Origin: Dactylosporangium aurantiacum
GTDB taxonomy: Bacteria > Actinomycetota > Actinomycetes > Mycobacteriales > Micromonosporaceae
Direction: 5' to 3'
Length of the DNA: 64,000 bases
Assembly: GCF_000716715.1 (NCBI RefSeq)
Contig: NZ_JNYJ01000016.1
Location: 1 to 64,000 of the forward strand
Of the stretch, positions 35,079 through 43,086 are shown piece by piece. The translations under genes and the position numbers were made by a program. A model generated the notes under the pieces. It saw only the letters and a list, made by a program, of their open reading frames with translations. It searched no databases and was not told the origin of the DNA. The first letter of the stretch is position 1; each line of letters opens with the position of its first letter.

Positions 35079-36620
35079 GTGACGTTCGTGCGGCAATGGG
35101 TGCTGCGGGTCAGCAGCTTCGGGCTGACCTGGCTGTACGCGATCTACCGCGTCCACCCGACGGTGTGGCGGCTGATGGCCCGCAACTACCGGCCGTGGAT
35201 GGCCCGGTTCGCGCGCCTGCACGCGTGGATGACGTGCCAGTTCGCCGCGATCGACGTCCCCGCCTACGGCGACTTCCTGCGCCGCAACGGCTGGCAGTTC
35301 CGCTGGTTCGACCTGACCTCGTACCCGCCCACCGACAAGCAGTCCTACGTGCGGGCGTACCCGCAGGACCAGCGCTGCTGGCACGGCCGGATCGAGATCG
35401 CCGGCAGCGTGGTGGACGAGTCGTCGGGCTCGTCGGGGCAGCCGTACAACTGGATCCGCAGCCGCCGCGAGCTGCGCACGGTGCACAAGAACCTGGCCGG
35501 TTACACGACGCTGGTGTTCCCGTCGAAGCGGCGCTTCGTCATCAACGCCTACTCGATGGGCGCGTGGGCGACCGGCACGAACACCGGCATCGCCATGGCC
35601 CGCGTGGCGATGGTGAAGAACACCGGCCCCGACCTCGACAAGATCATCGACACGCTGCGGCACTTCGGGCCCGGCTTCGACTACGTCATCACCGCCTACC
35701 CGCCGTTCCTGAAGCACCTGCTGGACAGGATGGACGCGATCGGCTTCGACTGGGCGCCGTACCGGCTCAGCGCGCTGGTCGGCGGGGAGGGCATGACCGA
35801 GGCGCTGCGCGACTACCTGGAGCGGCGCTTCACGAAGGTCCGCTCCGGCTACGGCGCCAGCGACCTGACCATCGGCATGGGCGGCGAGACCGACCTCACC
35901 GTGTGGCTGCGCCGCCGGCTGCGCACCGACCAGCGGCTGCGGGCCGCGCTGCTCGGCCCCGACGAGCACCGGCTGCCGATGATCTTCCAGTACAACCCGC
36001 TGGAGACGTACCTGGAGACCACCGCCGACAACGAGATCCTGTGCACCATCAACACCACGGCGGTGCTCAACCCGAAGGTCCGCTACAACATCGGCGACGA
36101 GGGCCGACTGATGCCCTACGACGAGCTGGCCAGGATCGTGTCCGCGGAGCCGGCCGTGTGGCAGGAGGCGCAGCGGGCCGCGCTCGGCGACCGGATGCAG
36201 CTGCCGCTGCTGTTCCTGTTCGGGCGCAAGGACAGCACGATCTCCTACATGGGCGCCAACATCTACCCGCAGGACGTGGAGAACGGCCTGTACCGGGACA
36301 ACCCGCTGGCGCACCAGATCGAGAGCTTCTGCCTGACCCTGGAGGAGCACACGGACCTGGAGAGCCGCCCGGTGGTGCACGTCCAGCTGCGCGACGGCGT
36401 CACGCCGGCCGACGCGGAGGTCGCGGAGCTCGCCGACGTGTGCCGGCGCGGCCTGGTGCGCTACCTCGCCGAGGTGAGCCGCGACTTCGCCGAGTCCCTC
36501 GCCGAGGACCCGAGCGCCGCGGACCTGCGCATCCGCGTCCACGAGCACGGCGCCGGCCCGTTCGCCGGCACCGCCGGCAAGATCAAGAACGTCTACCTGG
36601 CAAGGAGCGCCGCGGCATGA
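35079..36620 (+). CDS. ANL-family adenylate-forming ligase, phenylacetate-CoA ligase-like
   Basis: 513 residues. The P-loop-like motif DESSGSSGQPYNW and the downstream SALVGGEGMTEALRDYLE and YGASDLT match the PaaK-like branch of adenylate-forming enzymes. A C-terminal ligase lid ends GTAGKIKNVYL, whose Lys fits the catalytic lysine. The first about 45 residues include a hydrophobic amphipathic stretch not usual in PaaK. GTG start with GGAGGAAGG eight bases upstream. The next gene overlaps its stop (ATGA). It should activate a carboxylic acid as an acyl-adenylate or thioester. Substrate unknown; the operon suggests a small biosynthetic pathway. Confidence 0.82.
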   Translation: MTFVRQWVLRVSSFGLTWLYAIYRVHPTVWRLMARNYRPWMARFARLHAWMTCQFAAIDVPAYGDFLRRNGWQFRWFDLTSYPPTDKQSYVRAYPQDQRCWHGRIEIAGSVVDESSGSSGQPYNWIRSRRELRTVHKNLAGYTTLVFPSKRRFVINAYSMGAWATGTNTGIAMARVAMVKNTGPDLDKIIDTLRHFGPGFDYVITAYPPFLKHLLDRMDAIGFDWAPYRLSALVGGEGMTEALRDYLERRFTKVRSGYGASDLTIGMGGETDLTVWLRRRLRTDQRLRAALLGPDEHRLPMIFQYNPLETYLETTADNEILCTINTTAVLNPKVRYNIGDEGRLMPYDELARIVSAEPAVWQEAQRAALGDRMQLPLLFLFGRKDSTISYMGANIYPQDVENGLYRDNPLAHQIESFCLTLEEHTDLESRPVVHVQLRDGVTPADAEVAELADVCRRGLVRYLAEVSRDFAESLAEDPSAADLRIRVHEHGAGPFAGTAGKIKNVYLARSAAA

Positions 36621-37060
36621 GGACCACCGACTTCTCGAAGGTGCCGCCGGTGGGCCAGGCGACCGCGATGTTCGTCGGCGCCACCCGGTACCGGGGACCC
36701 CGCTCGATCTTCATCCTCACCTTCACCTGGTTCAAGATGGTGCGCCAGATGCGGCGGCTGCCCGGGTACTGCTGGCACACCGTCTACTGGCAGTGGCCCT
36801 TCACCCTCGGCACGATCGCGTTCTTCCGCGACCGCGACGCGCTGCTGAAGTTCGCCCGGACCAAGCACCACCGCGACCTGATGTGCTGGATCACCGACCA
36901 CGGCACCCGCAACGCGACCGGCGGCTACATCCGGCTGTACAACGCCGAGGAGAGCGGCTACACCAACGGCGTGTGGCGGGCCGAGGGCGCCACGATGGCG
37001 CACATCGAGACGTACACGCCGCTGTCGCACGAGGCCGACGGACCGAGCGTGCACCGGTGA
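36617..37060 (+). CDS. Small ABM/DUF4188-like protein of the ANL operon
   Basis: 147 residues, soluble. The pattern TFTWFKMVRQMRRLPGYCWH, then TIAFFRDRDALLKFARTKHH, is that of dimeric alpha+beta barrels (antibiotic biosynthesis monooxygenase-like, DUF4188-like), where a strand-helix unit ends in a 'speed of spectator' Phe-Arg-Asp-x-Asp-Ala-Leu. No cofactor motif is visible. ATGA overlap with the ligase and GTGA overlap with the GNAT gene make it an obligate operon member. Possible cofactor-free oxygenase, heme or lipid binder; uncertain. Confidence 0.6.
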   Translation: MRTTDFSKVPPVGQATAMFVGATRYRGPRSIFILTFTWFKMVRQMRRLPGYCWHTVYWQWPFTLGTIAFFRDRDALLKFARTKHHRDLMCWITDHGTRNATGGYIRLYNAEESGYTNGVWRAEGATMAHIETYTPLSHEADGPSVHR

Positions 37061-38145
37061 GCGTGGAGATCTCCCCCGTGACGGGCCGGGCCGAGCTGCG
37101 CGAGTTCTGCGAGGTGCCGCTGCGGCTGCACCCCGCCGACCGCTGCGTGCCGCTCGCCGACCCGGTCATCGCCGGCTGGCACCGGTCGGGTGCCGCGGAG
37201 CTGTTCCTCGCCCGCGACGCCGCCGGTACGGCGGTCGGCCGCACGATCGTGCACCGCAGCGCCAAGTTCGACGCCAAGCTCGGCCGGCGGCACCAGCTGT
37301 TCGGGCTCACCGAGTTCCGCGACGAGGCGACCGCCGCGGCCCTGTTCGACCTGGTCACGGCCCGCGGCCGGGACACTGAGGCGCTGTTCGGCCCGGTCGG
37401 GCTGCTGCCGAACCAGACCGGCGGGGTCATCACGTCCGGCTTCGAGGAGCGCGGCTTCATCGACTCGGCGTGGAACCCGGCGTACTACCCCGCCGTCTAC
37501 GAGCGGCACGGCTTCACCCGCCGCTTCGAGGCCGACACCTGGCTGTGCGAGGGGTTCGACGCCGACCCGGGTGCGGTGTTCCCGTTCGACGACGCGCGCG
37601 TGGCGGCCGAAGGCCTGGTCATCCGCCGCGGCTCCCGTCGCCGGTTCGCCACCCAGCTGCCGATCCTGCGCGGGATGCTCAACGCCTCCTTCGCGCAGCT
37701 CGGCTACTACACCGAGATCGACGCCGACGAGCTGGCCGCGCAGACCGACGGCCTGGCGTACCTGCTGGACGAGTCGCTGCTGCTGTGGCTGGAGAAGGCG
37801 GGCCGGCCCGTCGCCTTCGTGGTCACCGTGCCGGACGTGTCGGAGTTCTTCATGAAGGTCGGCGGCCGGCTCGGCGTGCGCAACCAGCTGCGGCTGCTGC
37901 TGACCCGGGGCCGGTACCGGCGCGACGCCGTGCTCATCATCAAGGGCACCGTCCCCGGCGAGCAGGGCCACGGCTACCTGACGCTGCTGTCCCGGGAGCT
38001 GTACCGCAACCTGAGGGCCGGTGGCTACCGGTCCCTGCGCAGCACGTACGTGGAGCGTTCGAACCCGGCGTCGGCGGCGCAGTACCGGCGGATGGGCGGC
38101 CGGCCGCTGCACGGGTACACCTTCTACGAACGGAGCACAGCGTGA
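37057..38145 (+). CDS. YghO-like GNAT-fold protein
   Basis: 362 residues. The N-terminal block (SVEISPVTGRAELREFCEVP, then ELFLARDAAGTAVGRTIVH) and the segment FGPVGLLPNQTGGVITSGFEE with WNPAYYPAVYERHGF are the pattern of YghO-type proteins, which carry a degenerate first and an active-looking second GNAT domain. The C-terminal HGYLTLLSRELYRNLRAGGYRSLRST is a typical acetyl-CoA-binding helix. GTG start overlapping the previous stop. It could acylate an amine or act as a tRNA-dependent or acyl transferase; the family's reaction is not known to me. Confidence 0.72.
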   Translation: MSVEISPVTGRAELREFCEVPLRLHPADRCVPLADPVIAGWHRSGAAELFLARDAAGTAVGRTIVHRSAKFDAKLGRRHQLFGLTEFRDEATAAALFDLVTARGRDTEALFGPVGLLPNQTGGVITSGFEERGFIDSAWNPAYYPAVYERHGFTRRFEADTWLCEGFDADPGAVFPFDDARVAAEGLVIRRGSRRRFATQLPILRGMLNASFAQLGYYTEIDADELAAQTDGLAYLLDESLLLWLEKAGRPVAFVVTVPDVSEFFMKVGGRLGVRNQLRLLLTRGRYRRDAVLIIKGTVPGEQGHGYLTLLSRELYRNLRAGGYRSLRSTYVERSNPASAAQYRRMGGRPLHGYTFYERSTA

Positions 38146-39110
38146 GCTGGATCGAGGCGTTCCGGGCGCTCGAGGACGACTGCCGGCGGGCGCCGAGCGC
38201 GCACAACACCCAGCCGTGGCTGCTGCGGTCCGCGCCGGACGCGGTCGACGTGCACTGGGATCCGGCCCGCGCGCTGCCGGACTCGGACCCGACCCGGCGG
38301 GACCTGTTCCTGTCGCTCGGCGCGTTCGTGGAGACGTGCCTCATCGTCGCCGCCGGCGCCGGCCTGCCGGTCCGCGCCGAGGTCGCCGTGGACCGGACCG
38401 CGCTGCGGGCCGCCCGGCTGGTGCCCGCGCCGGCGGTGTACGAGAGCCCGTTCACGCCGGAGGCGGTGCGGCGGCGGCGCTGCGCCCGGGGCGGGTACGC
38501 GCCCGGCGCGCTCGACCCGGCCGTCCTCGCGGCGCTGACCGCCCTCGGCGCCGACCTGCGGCAGGTGCCCACCCGGTCCCTCGTCGGGCCGCTCGCCGAG
38601 GCGGACCGGTGGATGTTCGGCACGCCCGAGGTGGTGGCCGAGCTGCGGGACTGGATGCGCCTGTCGCCGCGGCACCCCCGCTATCATCTCGACGGCCTGA
38701 CCGACCGCGCGATGGCGATGTCCCGGGTCGAGGCCGCCGGCCTGGCCGCGATGATCGGCCCGCGCGCCTACCCGGTGACCCGCCGGCTGGGCGGCCCGGT
38801 GCTGCTCGCCGCCGCGTCGAAGGGTCTGCTGCGGTACGACGGCACGGTCCTCGTCCTCGTCGGCTCCGCCGTCACCCCCGAAGCGGTCATCGAGCAGGGC
38901 CGGACCCTGCTGCGGGTGTGGCTGGCGCTGTCCGAGCGCGGCCTCGCCGTGCACCCGTTGAGCCAGCTGCTGGACTGCGCGGCCACGTCGACGGCGCTGG
39001 CGGCGCGGCTCGGTCTGGCGCCGGACGAGTCGCCCCTGGCCGTGTTCCGCACGGGCCGGCCGCTGCGGGAGCCGGTCCGCTCCGCCCGCATCCCCGCGTC
39101 ACAGGTCTGA
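38142..39110 (+). CDS. Nitroreductase-family (Acg-like) flavoprotein
   Basis: 322 residues starting with APSAHNTQPW, the classic nitroreductase N-terminal motif that binds FMN phosphate. Length and the two half-domain plan fit the Acg/Rv2032-like branch, some of which bind FMN only in a cap-covered pocket. The last helix has LAVHPLSQLLDC. GTG start overlapping the GNAT stop. In the operon it may reduce or oxidise an acyl or heteroaromatic product (such enzymes form thiazole/oxazole rings or reduce enones), but that is conjecture. Confidence 0.82.
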   Translation: MSWIEAFRALEDDCRRAPSAHNTQPWLLRSAPDAVDVHWDPARALPDSDPTRRDLFLSLGAFVETCLIVAAGAGLPVRAEVAVDRTALRAARLVPAPAVYESPFTPEAVRRRRCARGGYAPGALDPAVLAALTALGADLRQVPTRSLVGPLAEADRWMFGTPEVVAELRDWMRLSPRHPRYHLDGLTDRAMAMSRVEAAGLAAMIGPRAYPVTRRLGGPVLLAAASKGLLRYDGTVLVLVGSAVTPEAVIEQGRTLLRVWLALSERGLAVHPLSQLLDCAATSTALAARLGLAPDESPLAVFRTGRPLREPVRSARIPASQV

Positions 39111-40247
39111 CGGTCCCCCGGCCGCGACCGCGTCCCACGCCGCCGACATCGGCCCGAACGCGCGCAGGTCGCCGAGCGGGCTGCCGAGCTGGTTCATCGC
39201 GTACGCGTAGCTGGCCCGCGCGTCCAGGTCGATGACGGCGAACGAGCCGCCGGAGCCGCCCCAGTACAGCGTGGCCGGACCGGGCAGGTAGTCGCCGCCG
39301 ACGGCGAACCCGAGCCCGAAGCGCACCGGGATGCCGAGGATCAGGTCGACGCCCTCGACCTGCACCTCCAGGGCCTTGCGGCAGGTCGCCTCGGACAGGT
39401 AGCGCCGGCCGCCGGCGGTGCCGCCGCAGGCCAGGACCGCGTGGACGCGGGCGACCGCGCGGGCGTTGCCGACGCCGCCGGCGGCGCCGATCCCGGCGGC
39501 CCGCCACGCCCTGGTGTTGATCACCGCCGGGTCCAGCGGCGGGTTGTGCGCCGCGTTGTCCCGCAGCTCGGTGGCCTCGCCGACGGGTGGCGTCTCGGCG
39601 GCCGGGACCACCTCGGCCACCCGGGGCTCCTCGGACTCGGGCAGGCCGAGGTGGAAGTCGGCGGCGAACGGCTCGGCGATCTCCTCGCGGAAGACCGCGC
39701 CGAGCGACCGGCCGGTGATGCGCCGCACCACCTCGCCGATGAGGAACCCCTGGGTCACGACGTGATACCCGGACGCGGTGCCGGGCTTCCAGAACGGCGC
39801 CTGCGCGGCCAGCGACGCGGTGGCCTTCTCCCAGTCGTACAGGTCCTCGGGCGCCATCGGCTCGCGCCAGCCGGACAGTCCCGAGGAGTGGCTCAGCACC
39901 TGCGCGACCGTGACGCCGTCCTTGCCGTTGGCGGCGAACTCGGGCCAGTAGCGGGCCACGGGCGCGAACAGGTCCAGCTCGCCACGGTCGGCGACGAGCA
40001 GCGCGGTCAGCGCCGCCATCGTCTTCGTGGTCGAGTAGACGCTGACGATGGTGTCGCGCTCCCACGGCCGGGTGCGGGCCGCGTCGGCGTGCCCGCCCCA
40101 CAGGTCGGCGACGACCTCGCCGTCGACGGTGGCGCAGAAGCTGGCCCCGACCTCGGCGCCGTCGGCGAAGTTCTGCGCGAACGCGGCCCGGACCGCGGCC
40201 ATGTCCCCGCGCACGGACCCCTGCACGTCACTGTCGGCCATACTCAT
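39099..40247 (-). CDS. Serine hydrolase, class C beta-lactamase/esterase family
   Basis: 382 residues, no signal peptide, so likely cytoplasmic. The nucleophile motif STTK (Ser72-Lys75) and Tyr161 (SGYHVVT, in the YxN position) are EstB-like, and WGGSGGS is the KTG-equivalent region, typical of esterases rather than penicillin-hydrolysing enzymes. The ATG at 40247 follows GGGGGG; an in-frame ATG six bases later is equally possible. Its end overlaps the nitroreductase by 12 bases in convergent orientation. Confidence 0.87.
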   Translation of the reverse strand: MSMADSDVQGSVRGDMAAVRAAFAQNFADGAEVGASFCATVDGEVVADLWGGHADAARTRPWERDTIVSVYSTTKTMAALTALLVADRGELDLFAPVARYWPEFAANGKDGVTVAQVLSHSSGLSGWREPMAPEDLYDWEKATASLAAQAPFWKPGTASGYHVVTQGFLIGEVVRRITGRSLGAVFREEIAEPFAADFHLGLPESEEPRVAEVVPAAETPPVGEATELRDNAAHNPPLDPAVINTRAWRAAGIGAAGGVGNARAVARVHAVLACGGTAGGRRYLSEATCRKALEVQVEGVDLILGIPVRFGLGFAVGGDYLPGPATLYWGGSGGSFAVIDLDARASYAYAMNQLGSPLGDLRAFGPMSAAWDAVAAGGPSDL

Positions 40248-40334
40248 CCCCCCGAAGCCTCACCGCGCAGTCTGCGCCGCCGGAGCCGCACCCGGCAATG
40301 CCTTTCCCGGCCGGTACCCCGCCGAGCCGGCACC

Positions 40335-40366
40335 CCGGTTCAGCCGGCGCCCGGTTCAGCCGGCGC
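40335..40366. repeat. Tandem 16-base duplication at a gene end
   Basis: CCGGTTCAGCCGGCGC occurs at 40335-40350 and again at 40351-40366. The second copy contains the stop codon of the gene that reads leftwards, and the first copy adds an identical stop-bearing unit outside it. A recent slippage duplication is likely. Confidence 0.6.
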
Positions 40367-41108
40367 AGCCGGCCGGGGCGCGGCGCGGGGCGGTGACCAC
40401 GGCGACCGCGTGCGCCTGGCCGACGCCGACGCGCAGCGACAGCCAGCCGCACGACCAGGGCACCATCGCCGGCGCCGGCTCCGACGGATCCACGGTGCCG
40501 GGCCGTGGCTCCGCCGGGCGCAGCCGCGCGTCGAGCCACCCGCCGGTGGCGGGCGCGATGTCGGCGGTCAGGGTGACGAGCACGCACTGCCGCACGAAGT
40601 CGAGCGCCTGTGCCGTCAGCGGGGCGAGGCCGGCGGCGTCGGCGGCGCACTCGACGGTGCGCAGGAGCTGGTCGGGGCCGGACGTGAGCGTCGCCCGGCC
40701 GGTGGCGGTGAGGGTCAGCTGCCGGCCGCCGGCGCCGGCCGGCTTGCCGCTGACCGGTTCCCGGATCGGCACCGTGCCCTCCAGGAGCCCCTCGCGGACC
40801 TGCCGGGCGTAGCCGGGGCGCAGCGGCTCGGGGAGCCGGCCGGTCCAGTCGGCGGCGGTGAGGCCGGCGATCGGTGCGAGCCCCTGGTCGTCGTCGGCGC
40901 ACAGGCCGGCCCGGTCCGTGCGGCACTGCTCCCCGCTGGGTCTGGGCCGTGGCGGCGCCGGCGACATCGGGACCCCCGACTTGTCCGGCTCGCCGGCGCC
41001 GAGGTAGCTGTGCGCCGCGACGTGCACCGCGACACACACCATCGCCACGACCGCGACCACCACCGCGGCCACCGGCGCCCACCACGACCGCCGCGCAGCT
41101 GCGTCCAT
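40356..41108 (-). CDS. Unknown membrane-anchored secreted protein
   Basis: 250 residues. After MDAAARRSWW one hydrophobic helix (about 11-34, VAAVVVAVVAMVCVAVHVA) is followed by a Pro-rich linker and an extracellular domain with four scattered Cys (CRTDRAGLCADD, TVECAADA, RQCVLVT, WSCGWLS), suggesting two disulfides. I do not recognise the family. It is divergent from the ABC exporter, about 100 bases apart, which may mean shared regulation. Confidence 0.68.
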   Translation of the reverse strand: MDAAARRSWWAPVAAVVVAVVAMVCVAVHVAAHSYLGAGEPDKSGVPMSPAPPRPRPSGEQCRTDRAGLCADDDQGLAPIAGLTAADWTGRLPEPLRPGYARQVREGLLEGTVPIREPVSGKPAGAGGRQLTLTATGRATLTSGPDQLLRTVECAADAAGLAPLTAQALDFVRQCVLVTLTADIAPATGGWLDARLRPAEPRPGTVDPSEPAPAMVPWSCGWLSLRVGVGQAHAVAVVTAPRRAPAGCAG

Positions 41109-41214
41109 GCTCCTTCGACGCCGCCGCCCGCCCGGCGGGTGCCACCGCGCACCGGCACGGTTCGGTAACGGTCGGCGTCGGCGTCGGCGGGAAAAGGGAG
41201 CATCGCCACGATCG

Positions 41215-42927
41215 ATGGAAATGGGGCGACAGGGACCGGGGTGGATCGGGCAGCATGGGGTCGTGGATGTACGGGGACCCGCGCGTTTTCTGTTGTGGCT
41301 CGGCTGGCAGGTCAGGGGGAAGGTCGCGCTCGGCGCGATGTTCGGGTCGCTGTGGTTCCTGAGCATGGCGTCCACCCCGCTGCTGATCTCGCAGGCGATC
41401 GACCGGGGGCTGCAGTCGCGCCGCCCCGGCGTGCTGGCCGCCTGGGCGGCGGCGGTGCTCGTGGTCGGCGTGGCCAGTGCCGGGCTCGGCATCATGCGGC
41501 ACCGGAGCATGACGAAGCTGCGGATGACCGCGGCGTTACGCTGCGCCGACCTCATCATGACCCACGCGACCCGGCTCGGTGCGGCCCTGCCGCGGCGGAT
41601 CACGGCCGGCGAGGTGGTCACGATCGGCATCTCCGACGTGTGGACGATCGGCCGGGCGATGAACGTCGGCGGTGTCGGGGTCGCCTCGGCCCTCGCGTAC
41701 ACGGCCGTCACGGTCCTGCTGGCGCGCACCTCCGGGACCCTGGCGGTGGTCGTGGCCGCGGGGCTGCCGGTGCTGATGGTGGTCGTCGGGCCGCTGCTGC
41801 ACCGCACCCAGCGGGCCGGGCTGCGCTACCGGGACCGGCAGGGCGAGCTGAACACCCGCCTCGTCGACATCCTCGGCGGGTTGAAGATCCTCAACGGGCT
41901 CGGCGGCAAGGACACCTACCTCGGCCGGTACCAGCAGGAGTCCGCGACGCTGCGGGACCAGGGCTACCGGGTGGGCGGGCCGTCGAGCTGGATCGGCGCC
42001 GTCGGCCACGGGCTGCCCGTGGTGTTCCTCGGCGTGGTCGTGTGGCTGGCCGCACGGCTGGCCGCGGCCGGCGAGCTGACGGTCGGCGAGCTCGTGGCGG
42101 TGTACGGCTACACCGCCATGCTCGTCATCCCCGTCGACGTCATGATCTTCTGCTCGTTCGACATCGTGCGGGGGCTGGTCGCGGCCCGGCGGGTGGTGGA
42201 CTTCCTGCGGCTGCCCGTCGACGACCCGTCCGGCGGCGCCGCGCCCGCCACGCCCGCCGCGCTGCACGACCCCGGATCCGGCGTCGTCGCCGAACCGGGC
42301 CGGTTCACCGCGCTCGCCGGGGCCAGACCGCAGGACGCCGTCGCCGTGCTCGACCGTCTCGGCCGGTACGGGCCGACCGACGCCACCTGGGGCGGGCTGC
42401 CCCTGGCCGACGTCGCGCAGGCCGAGGTGCGGGCCCGGATCCTGGTCGCCGCGCACGACGCCGACCTGTTCGCCGGGCCGCTGCGGGAGGTGGTCGCCGG
42501 ACCGGACGAGCCCGACGACGACCGGGTCGGCCGGGCGGTGCGCATCGCCGTCGCCCACGACGTCGGCGCCGACCTGGGCCGCCCGGTCGAGTGGGGCGGG
42601 CGCAACCTGTCCGGCGGGCAGCGGCAGCGGGTGCGGCTGGCCCGGGCGGTGCACGCCGACCCGGAGATGCTGCTGCTCGCCGAGCCGACGTCGGCGGTCG
42701 ACGCGCACACCGAGGCGGCGATCGCCGAGCGGCTGTCGGCCGCGCGGGCCGGGCGCGGCACCGTCGTGGCGACCACGTCGCCGGTGCTGCTGGACCGGGC
42801 CGACGTCGTGCACTACCTGGTCGACGGGAGGGTCGCCGCGTCCGGCACGCACCGCGCCCTGCTCGCCGCCGAACCCGGCTACCGCGCGCTGGTCACCCGC
42901 GCGTACGGCGACGAGGAGCAGCCGTGA
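41215..42927 (+). CDS. ABC exporter half, ATPase site degenerate (no Walker A)
   Basis: 570 residues. Six membrane helices (about 20-310) are followed by an ATPase domain that keeps the signature LSGGQRQRVRLARA (465-469 core) but has lost other parts. At the Walker A position the sequence is ALAGARPQDAVA (366-377). Walker B is MLLLAEPTSAVDA with A489 for Asp, E490 kept. The H-loop His is missing (ATTSPVLL). It cannot bind ATP canonically alone. The next gene has the complementary set, so the two form a heterodimeric exporter with one competent site. The exact start (41215, or an in-frame ATG at 41221) is uncertain. Confidence 0.83.
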   Translation: MEMGRQGPGWIGQHGVVDVRGPARFLLWLGWQVRGKVALGAMFGSLWFLSMASTPLLISQAIDRGLQSRRPGVLAAWAAAVLVVGVASAGLGIMRHRSMTKLRMTAALRCADLIMTHATRLGAALPRRITAGEVVTIGISDVWTIGRAMNVGGVGVASALAYTAVTVLLARTSGTLAVVVAAGLPVLMVVVGPLLHRTQRAGLRYRDRQGELNTRLVDILGGLKILNGLGGKDTYLGRYQQESATLRDQGYRVGGPSSWIGAVGHGLPVVFLGVVVWLAARLAAAGELTVGELVAVYGYTAMLVIPVDVMIFCSFDIVRGLVAARRVVDFLRLPVDDPSGGAAPATPAALHDPGSGVVAEPGRFTALAGARPQDAVAVLDRLGRYGPTDATWGGLPLADVAQAEVRARILVAAHDADLFAGPLREVVAGPDEPDDDRVGRAVRIAVAHDVGADLGRPVEWGGRNLSGGQRQRVRLARAVHADPEMLLLAEPTSAVDAHTEAAIAERLSAARAGRGTVVATTSPVLLDRADVVHYLVDGRVAASGTHRALLAAEPGYRALVTRAYGDEEQP

Positions 42928-43007
42928 GCGGGCCGGAGCGCAGCGGAGGGCCGCGAACCATGGGCGCAGTGTTGGCTCACGGTGGCGCCGGAGCGCAGCG
43001 GAGGTGA
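42924..43007 (+). CDS. Possible 27-aa leader peptide within the repeat
   Basis: GTG at 42924 overlaps the stop of the first ABC gene. The frame reads through an internal ATG at 42960 and ends in TGA at 43005-43007. From the ATG it encodes MGAVLAHGGAGAQRR, nearly identical to the N-terminus of the following ABC protein. It may be translated, or a by-product of the repeat. Confidence 0.35.
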   Translation: MSGPERSGGPRTMGAVLAHGGAGAQRR

Positions 43008-43086
43008 CGGCGTGAGCGGGCCGGAGCGCAGCGGAGGAGCCGCGAACCATGGGCGCAGTGTTGGCTCACGGTGGCGCCGGAGCGCA
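42924..43086. repeat. 74/75-base direct repeat between the ABC half-genes
   Basis: 42924-42997 and 43012-43086 are nearly identical, differing by a single base insertion, with a 14-base spacer. Each unit holds GTGAGCGGGCCGGAGCGCAG, a GCGGAGG ribosome site and an ATG. The sub-motif GCCGGAGCGCAGCGGAGG occurs at 42932, 42987 and 43020, with a partial copy at 43076. The second unit provides the ribosome site, start and first about 13 codons of the downstream ABC gene; the first makes a short leader frame. Confidence 0.85.

Noticed and set aside
39099..40247. Beta-lactam resistance gene
   Set aside because: Motifs and lack of a signal peptide fit cytoplasmic esterase-like serine hydrolases better.
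42924..43086. CRISPR-like array or IS end
   Set aside because: Only two long units plus sub-motifs, spacer of 14 bp, no Cas or transposase gene.
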